DNA from: Physcomitrium patens | Taxonomy: Eukaryota > Streptophyta > Bryopsida > Funariales > Funariaceae | DNA length: 64,000 nt | Direction: 5' to 3' | NCBI RefSeq assembly: GCF_000002425.4 | Contig: NC_037262.1 | Coordinates: forward strand, 5,191,816-5,255,815 | Shown here: piece by piece, positions 25,201 to 38,100 of the stretch | How positions within the stretch are numbered: the stretch's first letter is position 1 | Layout: every line of letters starts with the position of its first letter | Notes under the pieces: model-generated | Database searches by the model: none | What the model saw: only the letters and a program-made list of their open reading frames with translations | Told to the model about the DNA's origin: nothing | Program-made: the position numbers and the translations under genes

Positions 25201-28200
25201 AGGGCATTTTTGGCAAGCGGTTTGACGGTTCCAGTAGCAGTAAGTTCTTGTGCTGCTGCTTTGCGGAAAGTTTGTGAAGATTTGCCCAGTCTTTCACATG
25301 AATCATCCAACATTGCTGGGCTACTACGTATTGGCGAGGTAGTTGCTCATCCATGCCTTCTTTTTTTTAGTATTATTTACTTTTTAAAACTAAAAACTGA
25401 AATAACAATACATGGTATAAAGTTTAAAACAAATTAAAATAAATTTACCCTTAATTTTCTTTCACAAGTCTCATATATATAAATATATATATTTATATTT
25501 TTGAGATGTCAGGGCAACGTGGTTTTCTGTTGGAGATGATCTGTGGATGTGATTATTCCTAGTTGATTCCAACATCAATCTTGTTTCACTTCAGGAGCTG
25601 CATGCTGTGCCATTGTCTCTTGAGGAAGAGGAAGATGTAATGTGTGCGATTGGCCGAGTATTGTCTTCCCTGACAAGTGTAGCTGATTTGAACGCTGCTC
25701 TAGAGCGGTTGCTGAAACCCAGCCATGATGCAATCGAAGCATTGGTATGATTTTATTTCCAATGTTGTATTATCTTGAATATTTGTTATCAAACGTGATA
25801 TGGTTCCATCAAAATGAGCTCCGGAATTGTGCTTATCTACGAGTTAGAGGGAATTGATTGTATCTTTCAAATCTTTGCTGCAGCAAGGCGAGTTCTGGGA
25901 TTTGGCTTGCAAATACGTCTTAGATTTTCGAAGCTTCTTTAGTGATTTCAGTGTGAGGAATTGGTTATTGAGCGACTTTGTGGATTGCCGTACCTAGAGA
26001 AAGTTTTTTGATTATTTGGATATGGTACTATCAAAATGAATGTTTGCAGTTGAGTTCAGACAGTGAGGGTTCACTCAGACTTCATTCAACAGCATATTCG
26101 GCTGCTTTAGAAGCTGGCATCAGGGCTGTTCATAGGTAAAGACTTGACCTTCAAAAAATGTTCTGTGCTGTTCTCTTTTGAATGTCTCGAAATGTTTTGG
26201 ATAGTGCATGATGTAATCTACAACAGCATATTTTAATATTTCTGGTGTTGCTACTATGAAGTAAAAATATTTTTAGGAAGTTTATTTGACTTAAATGTTG
26301 GAGTCACGTAAGTGTAACTGGGGATGAGTCACTCGAGAAGTCTACGTGATACACTAAAGCAGATAAATGAAGACTTTGAGGATTAGTTTTTGAGGATCCG
26401 AATATGAAATTTTGAACTTTTAATACATTTTGGTATACCTTTACATTGTTTCACTGGACATTTTTGTGTCGTTACAGAATAGGTCAGTTGACAGCAGCTC
26501 TTTCTTTACCAGCCAATGGTGATGAGCCAATTTTGAGAATTATAGCACATTTCTGGCCCTTATTTGAGCGACTGCTTGCTTCCCGTCACATGGAAGACTC
26601 TAGTTTGGCTTCTGCAACTTGCAAGTCTCTTTCACAGGCTATTCAAGCATCAGGTTCGATTGGTTTGTTCTTGCTTAATTAGTTATTGTGAGTATTTCGT
26701 TTTCTTTCCGGTTGTTTGGGTTCTAAGTAAACGAACTTCAGTTTGGCAAGCTCTGTTTTCTTTCTGGCTGTTAAGCTGATCGTCTCAGTTCGGCGTGCAT
26801 GTATTGAAAGGAAGTTTCTCTTGCTGTGTGCCCTGATAGTTTGGTTGCTCACGAAGAACAGATAATAGTATGTCACTTGTTCTGCTTGGCCTCTTGGTCG
26901 TAAACTAGTTTTACGGTGAAAATGCAGGTCGGCTATTTTCTTCTTTGCTTCCTAATATCATGGCAGCCATGTCCAATGATTTTCTATCATTCCAATCGCA
27001 CGTGTGCTTCTTAAAAACAGGTGCGACCATCTTTGTAGTTTGTTCTTATGAAACCCGACAAAATCTTAGTAGGGGTTCCATTACTTCATCATATGCTTGA
27101 AAATATGGACCTATACTCAATTTGGGGGGGGGGGATTGCTGATACATCTACTATTGCTTTCAGGTTAACATGGATTTTTGCTACATTTTCATTCTGTATT
27201 CGTCTTTAATGTCCTAACCTTAATACCCGCTGGGAATGTAAATGGCAAATTACAGCTGGGATAGCTGTGGAGGAGTTTGGTCAGGAAAAAGAACATGGGG
27301 CTCTTATTGTGGAGACATTACTTGTTTTGACGTCCTCTGAAGCTATGGCTGCAATGACTACATCGTATTCATGCGATCAGGAACCCGAGCTTGCCGAGGC
27401 TTACTTTGGTTTATTATCAACATTTGTGCGCAGCTGTCCTCATGTAATGAGCTTTCCTGAATCACTCTTTCTGGCATATCTACAACTATCTGTCATATTT
27501 ATCACACTGAAGTTCGCATTTTGTGAGTCTTTGCATGAGGAATTCTGAAACAAGAAATCACTGCAGTATTTTTTTGGCTGGTCCTCAAGTACAGATGATA
27601 CTCTATGTGTTGAATTGTGAATAAAACTAAAAAAGTGTACTGTTGATGGCACGCCTACTTGGATTTATTTTTTAGCCTTAATATGATTGTATGCATACAG
27701 GAAGTTGTAGCCGCTGCAGATACTCTCCTGGAAATTTCATTCAACCGTGCTTCTATCTGCTGTACAGCAATGCATCGAGGGGCAGCTTTGGCTGCCATGT
27801 CCTATATGTCTAGTGCGTCTCTTTGACCTGTAGGCTTAGTATTAAGTTGTTGCCACCAAGGACCCTCGATTACCAGGACATGTGGTGATTATAGATACTC
27901 GAAGGAATTCTGTTTTTAAATATTATCTTTTGTATTCTTTTCGTGTCCTGGGTTACGAATTTAGGAACTAACCGATACCTTTGTCCCTGAACAGACTTCT
28001 TGGAAGTTGCATTGTCAGCAGTCACATCCCTTAGAGGTGTTTCTTCGGATGGATCACTTTTGGCTGCTGTCACTAGAATGTGTGTACAATGCGGTGAAAA
28101 TGTTGTTTCAGGCATGATATATGCATTACTTGGAGTTTCCGCAATGACGAGGGTGAGTCTCAGCGAGCCCTGTGTTTTATCACCTATTCAGAACACCTAC

Positions 28201-28892
28201 AAATTGATAGTTTCCAATGATTATAATTAAGCTGTAATTATCTGAATCAAATGTTTGGAAACTTTACGCAGGTTCACAAGGCAACTACCATACTTCAGCA
28301 AATTTCAGCTTTGTGTTATTTCAGTGGAAACGTAGACAGCCAGTCTCCTCTAAATTCGTTAACTTTACAAGGCTGGCTAGTATCTGCGGTTAGTATTACT
28401 TCAACTTGGCTGTTATCATCTTCTCTTCTTCTTAAACTGCTCTATCTTAAGTTTTTTTTAAGGGCGTGAGTTCGGTCAAAATAGGTCTTTTCCTTCGAGT
28501 TTTACGTGATTGATGTGAAAGAGTACAAATTTCTTTAGTTTGAAGCACCTTTCTAATTGTATGCATACGATTAGTACTTTCGACAACTTTTCCTGAAGAT
28601 AGGGTCTGTTGTGCTCAAATACTTACCAAATTCTCGTTCTACAATCCAGGTTCAAGCTTTGCCATCTGAGTACTTAAAACCTGGAGAGGTCGAGACACTG
28701 GTGCCTACATGGCTCAAAGCTATGGAGGCTGCGGCTGGTGACGTATACAAGTCCAAAACGTCATTGAGTAATGGAGGCCGGGCAAGTGGAGGTGGTTATC
28801 TTCAGGGAGACGGTGGCCGCATGCTGAAACGTGTGCTTCGGGATTTCGCAGATGCACATCGTTTCACTGCTCCTACATATGGGCCCAGCTGA
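19794..28892 (+). CDS. Importin-13/transportin-like nuclear transport receptor, 24 exons, 1013 residues
   Basis: Exons: 19794-20006, 20549-20647, 20929-21153, 21477-21587, 21823-21906, 22123-22182, 22391-22519, 22766-22827, 23078-23134, 23349-23457, 23638-23790, 24139-24225, 24376-24489, 24828-24907, 25203-25338, 25595-25744, 26050-26135, 26478-26653, 26928-27020, 27256-27443, 27701-27812, 27995-28152, 28272-28388, 28650-28892. All introns are GT-AG and every phase closes. The product is an importin-beta superfamily HEAT-repeat protein of the plant IPO13-like group (Arabidopsis At1g12930 type, related to TNPO3/MOS14), which would carry cargo through nuclear pores under Ran control. N-terminal marks are [20 protein letters not shown] and [11 protein letters not shown]; later ones are [33 protein letters not shown] and a C-terminal [17 protein letters not shown]. 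Length fits the family. The ATG at 19794 matches family starts; 19701 would add 31 residues. Cargo cannot be inferred. A hyccin gene follows in the same orientation. Confidence 0.95.
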
Positions 28893-30224
28893 CACTAAGA
28901 TTCTCGAGTCCACGTCATCTGTAGCAACGGAAGCAAGCAGGACAATGTGCACAACTAATGTCCGGTTTTGTGGGACCAGGAACAACCTTTTTCTGGATTC
29001 TTAAGCCTATTTCTCACTGCAGCGTCTGCTATGTTTTCAATATTTGGAATGTTACGACTTTCTGCTACCCGCTTGATGCAGATAATTCCGGCTTTCATTC
29101 TGTGTCTGTTGGTAGTTTTTTGTTCTCATGGAATTTTTGTGCACAATTCTATGCCAGAACAACAAGCTATCTATTTAAATTGTGAAGCCTCACATTTGTG
29201 TGAGTTTGTGGTGGAGCTGGTGTTTAGATGCCTTGAAACGGTGCGAAAAGTACCAATTAGATTCGGCATAGCAGAGAATGCAGCAGCTAGATCACTCAGG
29301 AAAGTAACGTGCTTGTTAGTTCATGATGTTTGTAGCAATCAACTACATTCAATGCAGCTGTTCCTTTGGATTGTCTTATATAAAGTGGTACCAAATCTGC
29401 TGCATCAGTTTTGGCAGCATGATTTTTTTGTGTAGTCGCATCTTCTGATTGACAAACTTCGTTTTCAACCTCCTTTTCTTTCCAAAATCAGTTGTTTCTA
29501 TCGTCACTTTATCCTGGAAGTTAGAAACATGTGAATCCAAATGAACATTAAATACGTACTTCTACATACTCTTGGCTGAAACTATTAAAATTTCTATTTT
29601 GAGCTTATTAACATTGTATCGAACGGCGTATGCCCCAGTGTTTGCCAAACTCAATTCTTAAGTGCGTGTGATGAATTACCTCTATACACTTAGAAATAAA
29701 TCACACCTCTTATCTTTCCCTTGGATGCGATGGTGTAGAACTCATTTCTCCGCGGTATGCAGTCGCTGATGGTCGATTCCTATACTACGGAATTCGCACT
29801 GAAATGTGGAAACCCAACAGAAAACAATGTTGAGCAAATATCAAACATTTCCTGACATTGGAATTAGTGGTACAGTTAGATTCAGGAATAACCTGTTTGC
29901 CGATAAACATATGCATCGGAGACAATTTCTGGGTGATGGGTAGATTGATACCCGCCTTAATGTAGTCTCTGCCTCTCTAGGTTCTGGCAGACGGAAGCAT
30001 GGGCGTTGCACATGATTGACTCCATGTCGGAGCCACCGAAGGAGCCGGGTCATATCTCACCTGTTTCCTCGGTCGACCCGTTTCCAGGATATTGTTGAGA
30101 ACCTGACGAACAACTCGGTGTTTTTTTTTTTTTTTTTTTTTTTCGGGTGTTGGGTTTTGATTGTGGGAAGATTCTATTTCTGCGATTGTATGTGTTTTGG
30201 ATTGAAGGTATAGGTTGGGAAGCT
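28893..30224. other. Intergenic: 3' flank of importin gene, 5' flank of hyccin gene
   Basis: This holds the importin 3' UTR and the hyccin upstream region. A 155-codon open frame (28968-29435, +) lies in the presumed 3' UTR; it has a hydrophobic stretch but no recognisable domain and is not accepted as a gene. A 23-base T run occurs at 30121-30143, about 80 bp before the hyccin ATG. Confidence 0.45.
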
Positions 30225-33132
30225 ATGCCGAGCGAATTTTCAATGAAGCAAAATGGGGATGTGGCGAAGGCGCGGGAGCGCATTCGAGTACTCAACCGCG
30301 TGTTGGGTGCTTTCGATTCTTACAATGCTCTCCAGGTACGTTCGTTGGGTTGGACTTTGTTGTTCAGAGCTTTTCGATTGCTCGGATCCCGTTACGAAAT
30401 GCTCTTGCTGCACCTTGTTGGGTTTTCGAGGTTGCTGAAAGATTTTTCGTAAATATTTTTTTTTCTCTGACCTAGGTTTCCTGAGGTTCCTTGACGAGCC
30501 GTAAGGTATTATTCGAGGTTTTGCATTATTTGCTTTTTGATATTAGCGGCATTCTGTTCTGCGTTTTCAAATGGGAAACGATGGTGTATTCTATCCATTG
30601 GAGAACGTGCTTTCTTATGTCATCAAGACGATTGTGTATTTGTAAGTGAGGAGGTTTATGATTTTTACTCGCATTGTATCAACATGTGGGTTCTCCAGGA
30701 ATCTGAGCAACCTGCAAGAAAATTGCTCGATGATGACAACGTGGCGGACAAAATTTCCAGACTGTTATTGCAACCGACATCTGGGAAGGTTAGTCGCGGG
30801 GCACTGATGTTTGATGATGAGTGACACGGTCTACGAAAAATTAGATGCGGTTAATGGAGTTCAGTCTCGGTAAGGAATCAATAAAGCATCTGAATATTAC
30901 GGTAAGCCATACCCGTACTTGAACCTTGGTAACGTTCTTTTGGTGTCGTTGCAGGGAAGTGATCTGGTGTGTCAATGGCTATTCGACACCTACCAAACGC
31001 AAGATCCGGAGTTACAACTTGTGGTGCTTCGATTCGTTCCGATTCTATGTGGGGTGTACCTGCCTCGCGTCACCACTAATCCAGACGAGCCCCTAGCAGG
31101 TACATTTATGTAAGTACTTGGAGCTGAATTGAACCCTTAAGTGTAGGATGCGAAAGGCTTGAAAGGATCCTTTTTTATTGTATTCGACACCTTTTGTTTT
31201 GCGATGTTGGTTTTTGCTTTATAGCTCTGAGGAGTTTATGCGTATTGCTACATACTGGAAATATAACTTTTTGTAGAGTAATTCATAAATTATTTTGCTG
31301 GTATATCTATACTGCTGCACTGATTTAATTAGTTGAATTTTAACGAAGTGACTTAGGTCAATGTTTTATGACTATTATTGTTGTTATTATTGTTGTTATT
31401 GTTGTTATTATTATTTTTCAATATGCTGCTGTTTGAACAAGCACGTGGTGCTGTGTTTACTGATTACAAGGCTTTAGAGTCCTAGTGCATTGCCTTGCTT
31501 TTGCTTTAGGTCTTTGTTTTTGACATGTGTATATCCTAGTTTGTCTTAGTTTGGTGGGTCCAAGTTCTAATTTTGACATCATGGCAGGTTTTGAGGCGGT
31601 CTTGCTAGCATTGTACACTGCTGAATGTAAGGCACGAGGGGGAAGGCCAGTGATGATCAACATTCCTGACCTTGGGCATGCCAGCCTTTACCACTCTCCG
31701 CGTCATATAGTTGGTTCTCCTCAACCTGTGAGTCCTCCATAGCCAACAATATTTCATATTTGTTGCCAGCTTCCATGTACAGAAACATCTATAATCTCCT
31801 GTTTTGTTTCCAACCTGATGTCTCATTAATAGCTTCATTATCGTCACCGTTCTTGATTCAGCACAGCATCTTTTGTTCCTTTAGAAGTACCTTGATCATC
31901 GGACACAAGTTTGAATGAAGGATTTAATTTTGGTGCACATGGTTTAATGTATGTTCCCAGCACGTCGAAATTGTTTCACCAGCACTTGAGCCACAAAGTG
32001 CAGTGAGGAGCACGAAACGGGCGGTGATCATAGGAGTTGCCCTTGAGCTGTTTTGCAAGCGGATCTCTATGATGCCATCAAAAGCGAAGCTTGATCTGTG
32101 TCATTATGCGAGAAGGTGTTGGAATTCATCTGCCATCTCATGTACCTTAAATAGTTTTTTTCATGTGTTTGTTGTACATTCACTGTTTCTGACATATAGT
32201 GCCTAATCTCAAATATTTTCTCAATATGGCAGCTGGGCAGTGAAGGGATGCGGTTGGAGCAACGAAGTAGAAACCTTAGCTAAGTCGGCACTGCCACCAC
32301 CTCCTTCTCTGAACCAGACGCGAGGAGGGAGTGGATCTTGCTCTCTAGGTGTTGCATTAACTATTGGCGAAGCTCTCACTGTGGAGCAGGAGCCTGCTGA
32401 TCCGCCTCTTCTAAGGAGGTCTAACCGGCCTGGAAGATGGGATGTTGCTGGTACGACAAAACGTGACCTCATGCTCTACTTTACCTCATGATTTCATCCG
32501 AGACATTTTCAATCAATTCGAGTCATTGATATTTGTCACGGTTTTGTGATACCAAGGAGATTTTGGGTGATTTCTACTAAGTTCTTAGTAGTGGTAGGTA
32601 CGAAATTCTGCTCAAAGTACTTCAAAATGAGAGCATGTTCATCGTTGACTTGATGGATGTTGAACCTCATCACCTCATGGTTGACGTTGAAGCAAATTTG
32701 TTGCAAACCGACCATTCTGTTTGGACCCAAGTGATCGACAACCCTCACCATCACATCGTTGCCCCCAATTGTGCAGAGCCATCTTTGAGCAACGTTCTAG
32801 ACTCTCGTGAAAACGATCGCGATGCAGTCTGGGAATTCGACTATCAAGATGACTCTACTGATGGGCCTCGTGTGTCCCTTGAGATAGAGGTGCTCCGTCC
32901 TATTTTCAAGGTTCTCGGACACTGCCTCATGGCCCCTGCAAGTACTCCGGCGCTCAAAGCTGCTGCTGTAGATGCCGCAAAGGCGTTGTATGCAAGGTCT
33001 TCTCAGTGCTTGCTTCCAGAAGCCATGCTAGCTTCCAGAAGTCTTATACGATTGAGTGTAGGTTCTTCTTTAGGTCCTACAAAGTCCCAGAGAGCAGATA
33101 AGCTGGTCAAGTCAACAAGGCATGGAAACTAG
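30225..33132 (+). CDS. HYC: Hyccin (FAM126) family protein, seven exons, about 469 residues
   Basis: Exons: 30225-30335, 30699-30788, 30955-31099, 31588-31727, 31961-32115, 32233-32450, 32582-33132. Hyccin is a scaffold of the plasma-membrane phosphatidylinositol 4-kinase III-alpha complex; plants have HYC1/HYC2 working with NPG and EFOP proteins. Family marks are CQWLFDTYQTQDPELQLVVL, GVYLPRVT, AGFEAVLLALYTAE, INIPDLGHASLYH, ALEPQSAVRSTKRAVIIGVA, and near the end EIEVLRPIFKVLGHCLMAP then ALYARSS and ASRSLIRLS. The stretch between about residues 215 and 370 (PPPPSLNQTRGG, RRSNRPGRWDV, HHHIVAPN) is not conserved with seed plants as far as I can recall. The exon 6/7 join is the least certain: only an acceptor at 32580-32581 keeps the frame, reading into SSGRYEILLKVLQNE. 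ATG 30225 is the first in a good context; a second in-frame Met lies six codons on. Confidence 0.88.
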
Positions 33133-35199
33133 CATTATCTAGTTCACTCTTTTAGACGGTAGTTAGGAGGTTGTAGGTTCAAGAGCTGTATTTCTTCTTT
33201 GTGTTTGGCTTCTTTGTCTGTTCAGTGTCTGGGATACTAATGAAAGATATGCTGGTTAAAGATTCTAGAATATGCTTCATTTATTTCAAGAGATTCAAAG
33301 AGCTCTAGTGGCATCAATGGTTTTCTGTTTCAAAAGCTTCTGAAAACCCTGGAGTAATTACGTGACTTCCAAAAAAAATGTCGACTCTTGATTCTTATCC
33401 GTGGTTCCCTTAAGATTGATTTTTCTATTGAAGTCAATGATATATGAGAAGTAAAACATTTAAATATCAATCTTGGTTTAAGATTAATAGTTACTTTTAG
33501 TAACTATTAAAAGTAACTATGAATCTTAAATCAAGATTAAAAGTAACTATTAAGTGGATCATGAATAAAAAAATTTGAATTTTCAAAAGGTGGTTTGTTT
33601 TTGTATGTGTGAAGCAACAAATAGCATATACAAAGATGAAAGTTGCTTGTGTGAAATGAAAGAATCAAGGAATTGGTGATTGGAATTAGACATGTATGTG
33701 TTAAGTCATGTACATATTTTCTTCAATGATTCATGTTCAATTTACTATCATTACTTTAAACCTTATTGATGACTTTTTTATTTTAAAGGTGAGTCCAAAA
33801 ATATTCTCACTATCAAGAAATTACATTGGATGAATTATACAAGGTTAGTTTGTTACATAAATCTAAATTTTGGTCTTTTTATTGGATGATTACATATAGC
33901 TATGAATATATAATTTTTGTAATAATGATATTATAAGGAGTGATTTTATATATGACTATTTTATTAACATAATAACAATTTAATAGCATATTGCAACTTA
34001 TGACGTAAATTAAAAGGAACAAATTAATGTACAAATCTTTGTACAATCTATAAGTAAAAGCAATAATAACTTAATTGAAATCTTTTTAGTATTCATTGAG
34101 AATTGTTAAAAATCTCATTCTGATATCATATGAAAGAAGTTTAAAAAATTAATTATATAAAAATATAAAAATAATAATTCCTATAAAAGCTTGAATGTTC
34201 ATATTTTCTTAATAATCTATTATTGGTGTTATCATCTTCTTCAGGATCATCAACATCACAACAAAATTGTACTTATCCATTGATCCATCCATCACCATTA
34301 TAGTTGCAACAAAAAAATATGCTCATTGTAAATGAGGCCGCTCAATGCATTTGCCAAGGGCCAAATCTGGATCTGTTGCTTGGAAGGCAATTATCTTGAC
34401 ATTGAAATCTCCTTTTAGGTTAAAATAAAGCATCAAGGTACATTCCATGATGGATGTAAATCCATAGTCAATTTTCATTAGCCGTATAAGGATCATTGAT
34501 CTTGACAAGAATAAGGTTAATTATTGTTGTCCTTTACCTTTCTACCATGGAGTAATCATAGCTAGTCTTTATGAACTCTATCCAGAAATATCTGGGAATT
34601 GTTCTTTGCATTCTCATTCCATGTGTACTAGAATCTCTTCTACTTCTCTATCCATTTACTTATTGGCCAACTATTCCATATGATTATTTCCTAATACAAG
34701 CTGATATGTAGATGCAATGCCATCTTGTCTAATTTGTGTGTGTTGTGATTGCGGTGCTATATATTTTTGATTATGTGCTTTTAGTAGATAAAGAAGATTG
34801 ATGTCTCTATGTTGTAACATACTATCAAGGAGCTAGAGTTTATTGCCAACTTCATCATATCATCCATGGTGAGTTGTTTGGAGAGGATTGTAATCTAGAG
34901 ATTTGCTCTATTGGTTTGATCTTTTGGGAGAGGCGAGGCCCTTCTCTACATAGTTATTGCCTAGTATTATTTGTTCAAAAAATATGTCTATGGCTACTAA
35001 TAATTTTCTACTCTTTGTAGATGTATGTGTGTAAGTATTGGATCTATGTAAATGAATTGGTATATCCGTGGAAATTTGTGGGATAACTTTTGCTAGAGAT
35101 TCTAAGAGAATTGTTACAAGTGGAAGCTAGTTTCACCATGGAGTGGTGGCATAGATTGCAAATACACCTTTTTCTATCTAGATTTTGTAAAAGATTTTT
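33133..35199. other. 3' flank of hyccin gene, then AT-rich sequence
   Basis: After the hyccin 3' end the composition falls to AT-rich. An inverted repeat lies at 33469-33538. On the minus strand at 34508-34323 a frame contains GDFN, a tetrapeptide common in LINE endonucleases, but the surroundings do not confirm it. Nothing else is assignable. Confidence 0.4.
33469..33538. repeat. Inverted repeat, 31 bp arms, 8 nt loop
   Basis: Left arm 33469-33499 and right arm 33508-33538 are reverse complements at 29 of 31 positions, separated by GTAACTAT. The stem would fold as a long hairpin. A further partial copy of the AGTAACTATTAA motif follows at 33541. Confidence 0.9.
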
Positions 35200-38100
35200 T
35201 TTAATTTTTTAATCTTATTTACTGAGTAAATGAAGCAGATGATGTTGCACCAAACTTTGGCACTGATGTTTATCACTATTTTTTAAGAATAAAATAATAC
35301 TTTTTTTAGTGGAAAGGTGTATCTTGAAATTTCTTGGCCACATTTTTGAACTCAAATATTCCATAGGATGCTAGTACATAGCAAGTCCTAAGATCTATTC
35401 TTATTAATTAAAATCAAGTTTGATGAATTCTAAAAAAAATGCGGTATTGATGGAATTACATTCTACAAGGGCCAATACTCTAAATCAGATAGAGTGTCAA
35501 GGTGTATATAAATTATGTAGACGATGTGAGGACCATAAAAAAGTAAGATGATGCCATGCTAGAGAAACCTGAGGACATCCATATAATGTGTGTTCTATGT
35601 TTTCTATACCTTTAAAGTTACAAAGTCCACATCTATTGGCTTATGAGACTTTTGATCTTCATTTTCATATTGATAAGCTCCTAAATAGGTGTAGCAATTC
35701 TACAGCTATAATTTTTTGAAAAAACCATGGATACTATTTTTTATGAAGTAGTTGTTTCTATTCTTGAACAAAATATCTTAAATTTACCATATTTCTAAGC
35801 TCTTTCATTGCATTGATTAGGTGAACGTTATTAAGTAATTATTTTAAAAGAGATTATAAAATTTGACATTCTTTTGCATCAACTCTTCCAAAGTATGATC
35901 TACCATGTCCAAATTATTTTCAGAGAAGAAATTTGGTGCATTGTAATGAAATTCAATTTCAAAGATTATACAGACAACGACCAGCTTTAGCTCTTCTATT
36001 GGTATGTATTACATGGATGTGCAAAGTAAGGTCTTGAAAAATGATACTCATTGAATCAAAACAATCTTCAATTTAGTAGTTGTCATAATAAATAATTTAA
36101 TGTACTATTGTCTTGTTGGCTGATGAAAAACATCTTTAATCTGAAATACCCCGTTGTTAGCCCAAGTTGAGAAGGTGGAAGTTGATTCAATTTTGAAAAT
36201 AGTCCCTATTATTTGTTTGATGAGAGAGTTGCTAAAAAGTGGCTTTCTTAAGATTTCAGCTATATACTTTAGTGGATTTTTTTATAAGCCAATTTTAATT
36301 AAAATCCATGAAAAAAAAACTATTCTTTATAGAGGTGAAGAGCCACAGGGTGAGGTGCGTCTAGTTGAGATTTAGTGTAGGTTGCAAGGCCATCTTCCTG
36401 TCCTTGTGAATTTGATATAATTTAAGTAGTATCTTAAGAAAATCTTCTAAGGCTCGTTATCAAGTTTCAAACTTCTAATTAATAATTTTGTAATTAAAGT
36501 CTACATTTGTAATTTATGATCTAATATTTTGGCCCCTCCAAAATCTACCATTTGAATGAATGCTCTTTAGTTCAATTTATCTCTTTTTGTGCTACCTATT
36601 TTAGCATTGTTGTATTGTAAATGCTTATAGTATGTAAAAATTAGTAAAACATATTATATGTTAATAAATCTAGATGTGTGTTAGAGTGGTTAGTAGATTA
36701 AATTAAAAGGAGTTGGTATAAGAAACTTTACTTTGTTTTTTTTACTTGTTTTGATTTTGGCATCAAAAAAAATATAGGACCTAAATATTTAGTAAGAAGC
36801 CTTGAGAGAAGGTGGAAGCCTAAGGATGAAAATCTGAACTAGTAGGAGGCTAGTTGAGAGGGATGAAAGCAAGGCATGGTCGGATGAAGATAAGGAATGG
36901 AGAACTTCATTCCTATTGGTCGAATACCATGCCCAATGGACTTTGAGGAGGCTACCGACAATCTTAACAAGAATTTTGGCAACTTCAAAGAGAGCATTTG
37001 GAAATTAAAAGCTAGATTTGTAAATTTTAGAATTCAGAATATAATTTGTGTATAAAAATTAGAGGATTTGGAGTTATGATGAAGAAGATATAGCCATTTG
37101 AAATTAAGGTGTTAATTTAAGACATACTGTTACTCTTTTGAGGTTATCAAGAGTTATACAGTAGCTTTTGAAGATCGAAAGGTGCGGCTAGAACGGCGAT
37201 TATAAGATCTACATATTCTTTGAAAGAATTATAGCTTTTAGAATTCAAGTAAAGGAGTTATAGGGAGTTGAAGGCGACACTTCCAAATCAAAGGCAGTAA
37301 GTGAATGGTTTTGTTTATAGTAATGGTTGGAGCCATAACTTAAGTTTTTGGAAAAATTTTTAGCTAAAACTTTTTAAAAAAATATAAATTTTTTTATTAA
37401 AAAGCTATAAATAAAAATTTCGTAGCATTTGAGCTTATATTTTGTGAGATATGAAGAAAGTTGCATGTAGGTATATAAATTCAAGGATATAAAGCGGCTG
37501 TAAGGATTTTCAAGATATCTCAAGATCCGCAATGAATTTGTAGTTGAAATTTATTAAAAAAATTAGTAAGAATACATCAATACCTCATATAAAATTTGAG
37601 TTTTTTTGGATAGTCGGATTAGGAGATATGAGGTGTTGAAGTTTGGAAAAATTTCCACATATGGATATACAAGGTTTTAGAGGATTTTATCATATTTTGA
37701 GTGTTGTTGGTTACTTGAGGCTTATGTATTTGGTGTAATTGTACAAAAAGAGAAATTTTATATATAAAATTGATATTTTTTATTTCAAGACTTGATTGAA
37801 TAATTAGTGATAGCTAGGAGCCTAGTGCTTTCTTGACGCAAATTCTCTCTACCTTGATAGTGTCTCGTATGTAGTTTTTTATAAGAGTTATTATATTCTT
37901 AAATATATTGTTTGTAATTGTAGCACAAGAAAAAAGAAACCAAATGCTTATTAGTATTACTTGATTTTTTAGGATAATACCACTAATTAATAAAAGACCG
38001 TATACACTTTAGTTTGAAAGTGCAATAGTTAGGTATTTCAGGATCTTATTACAAATTGCTTTAAGTGGCACCTTAAAGCCTATTAGGAAATCTAAGTAGC

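Noticed and set aside
28968-29435. 155-codon ORF after the importin stop codon
   Set aside because: It lies in the presumed 3' UTR, has no domain I recognise and no splice or start context beyond an ATG.
34323-34508. Minus-strand frame with GDFN as a LINE endonuclease
   Set aside because: Only a tetrapeptide matches; neighbouring endonuclease motifs are absent and it lies on the wrong side of the LINE's zinc finger.
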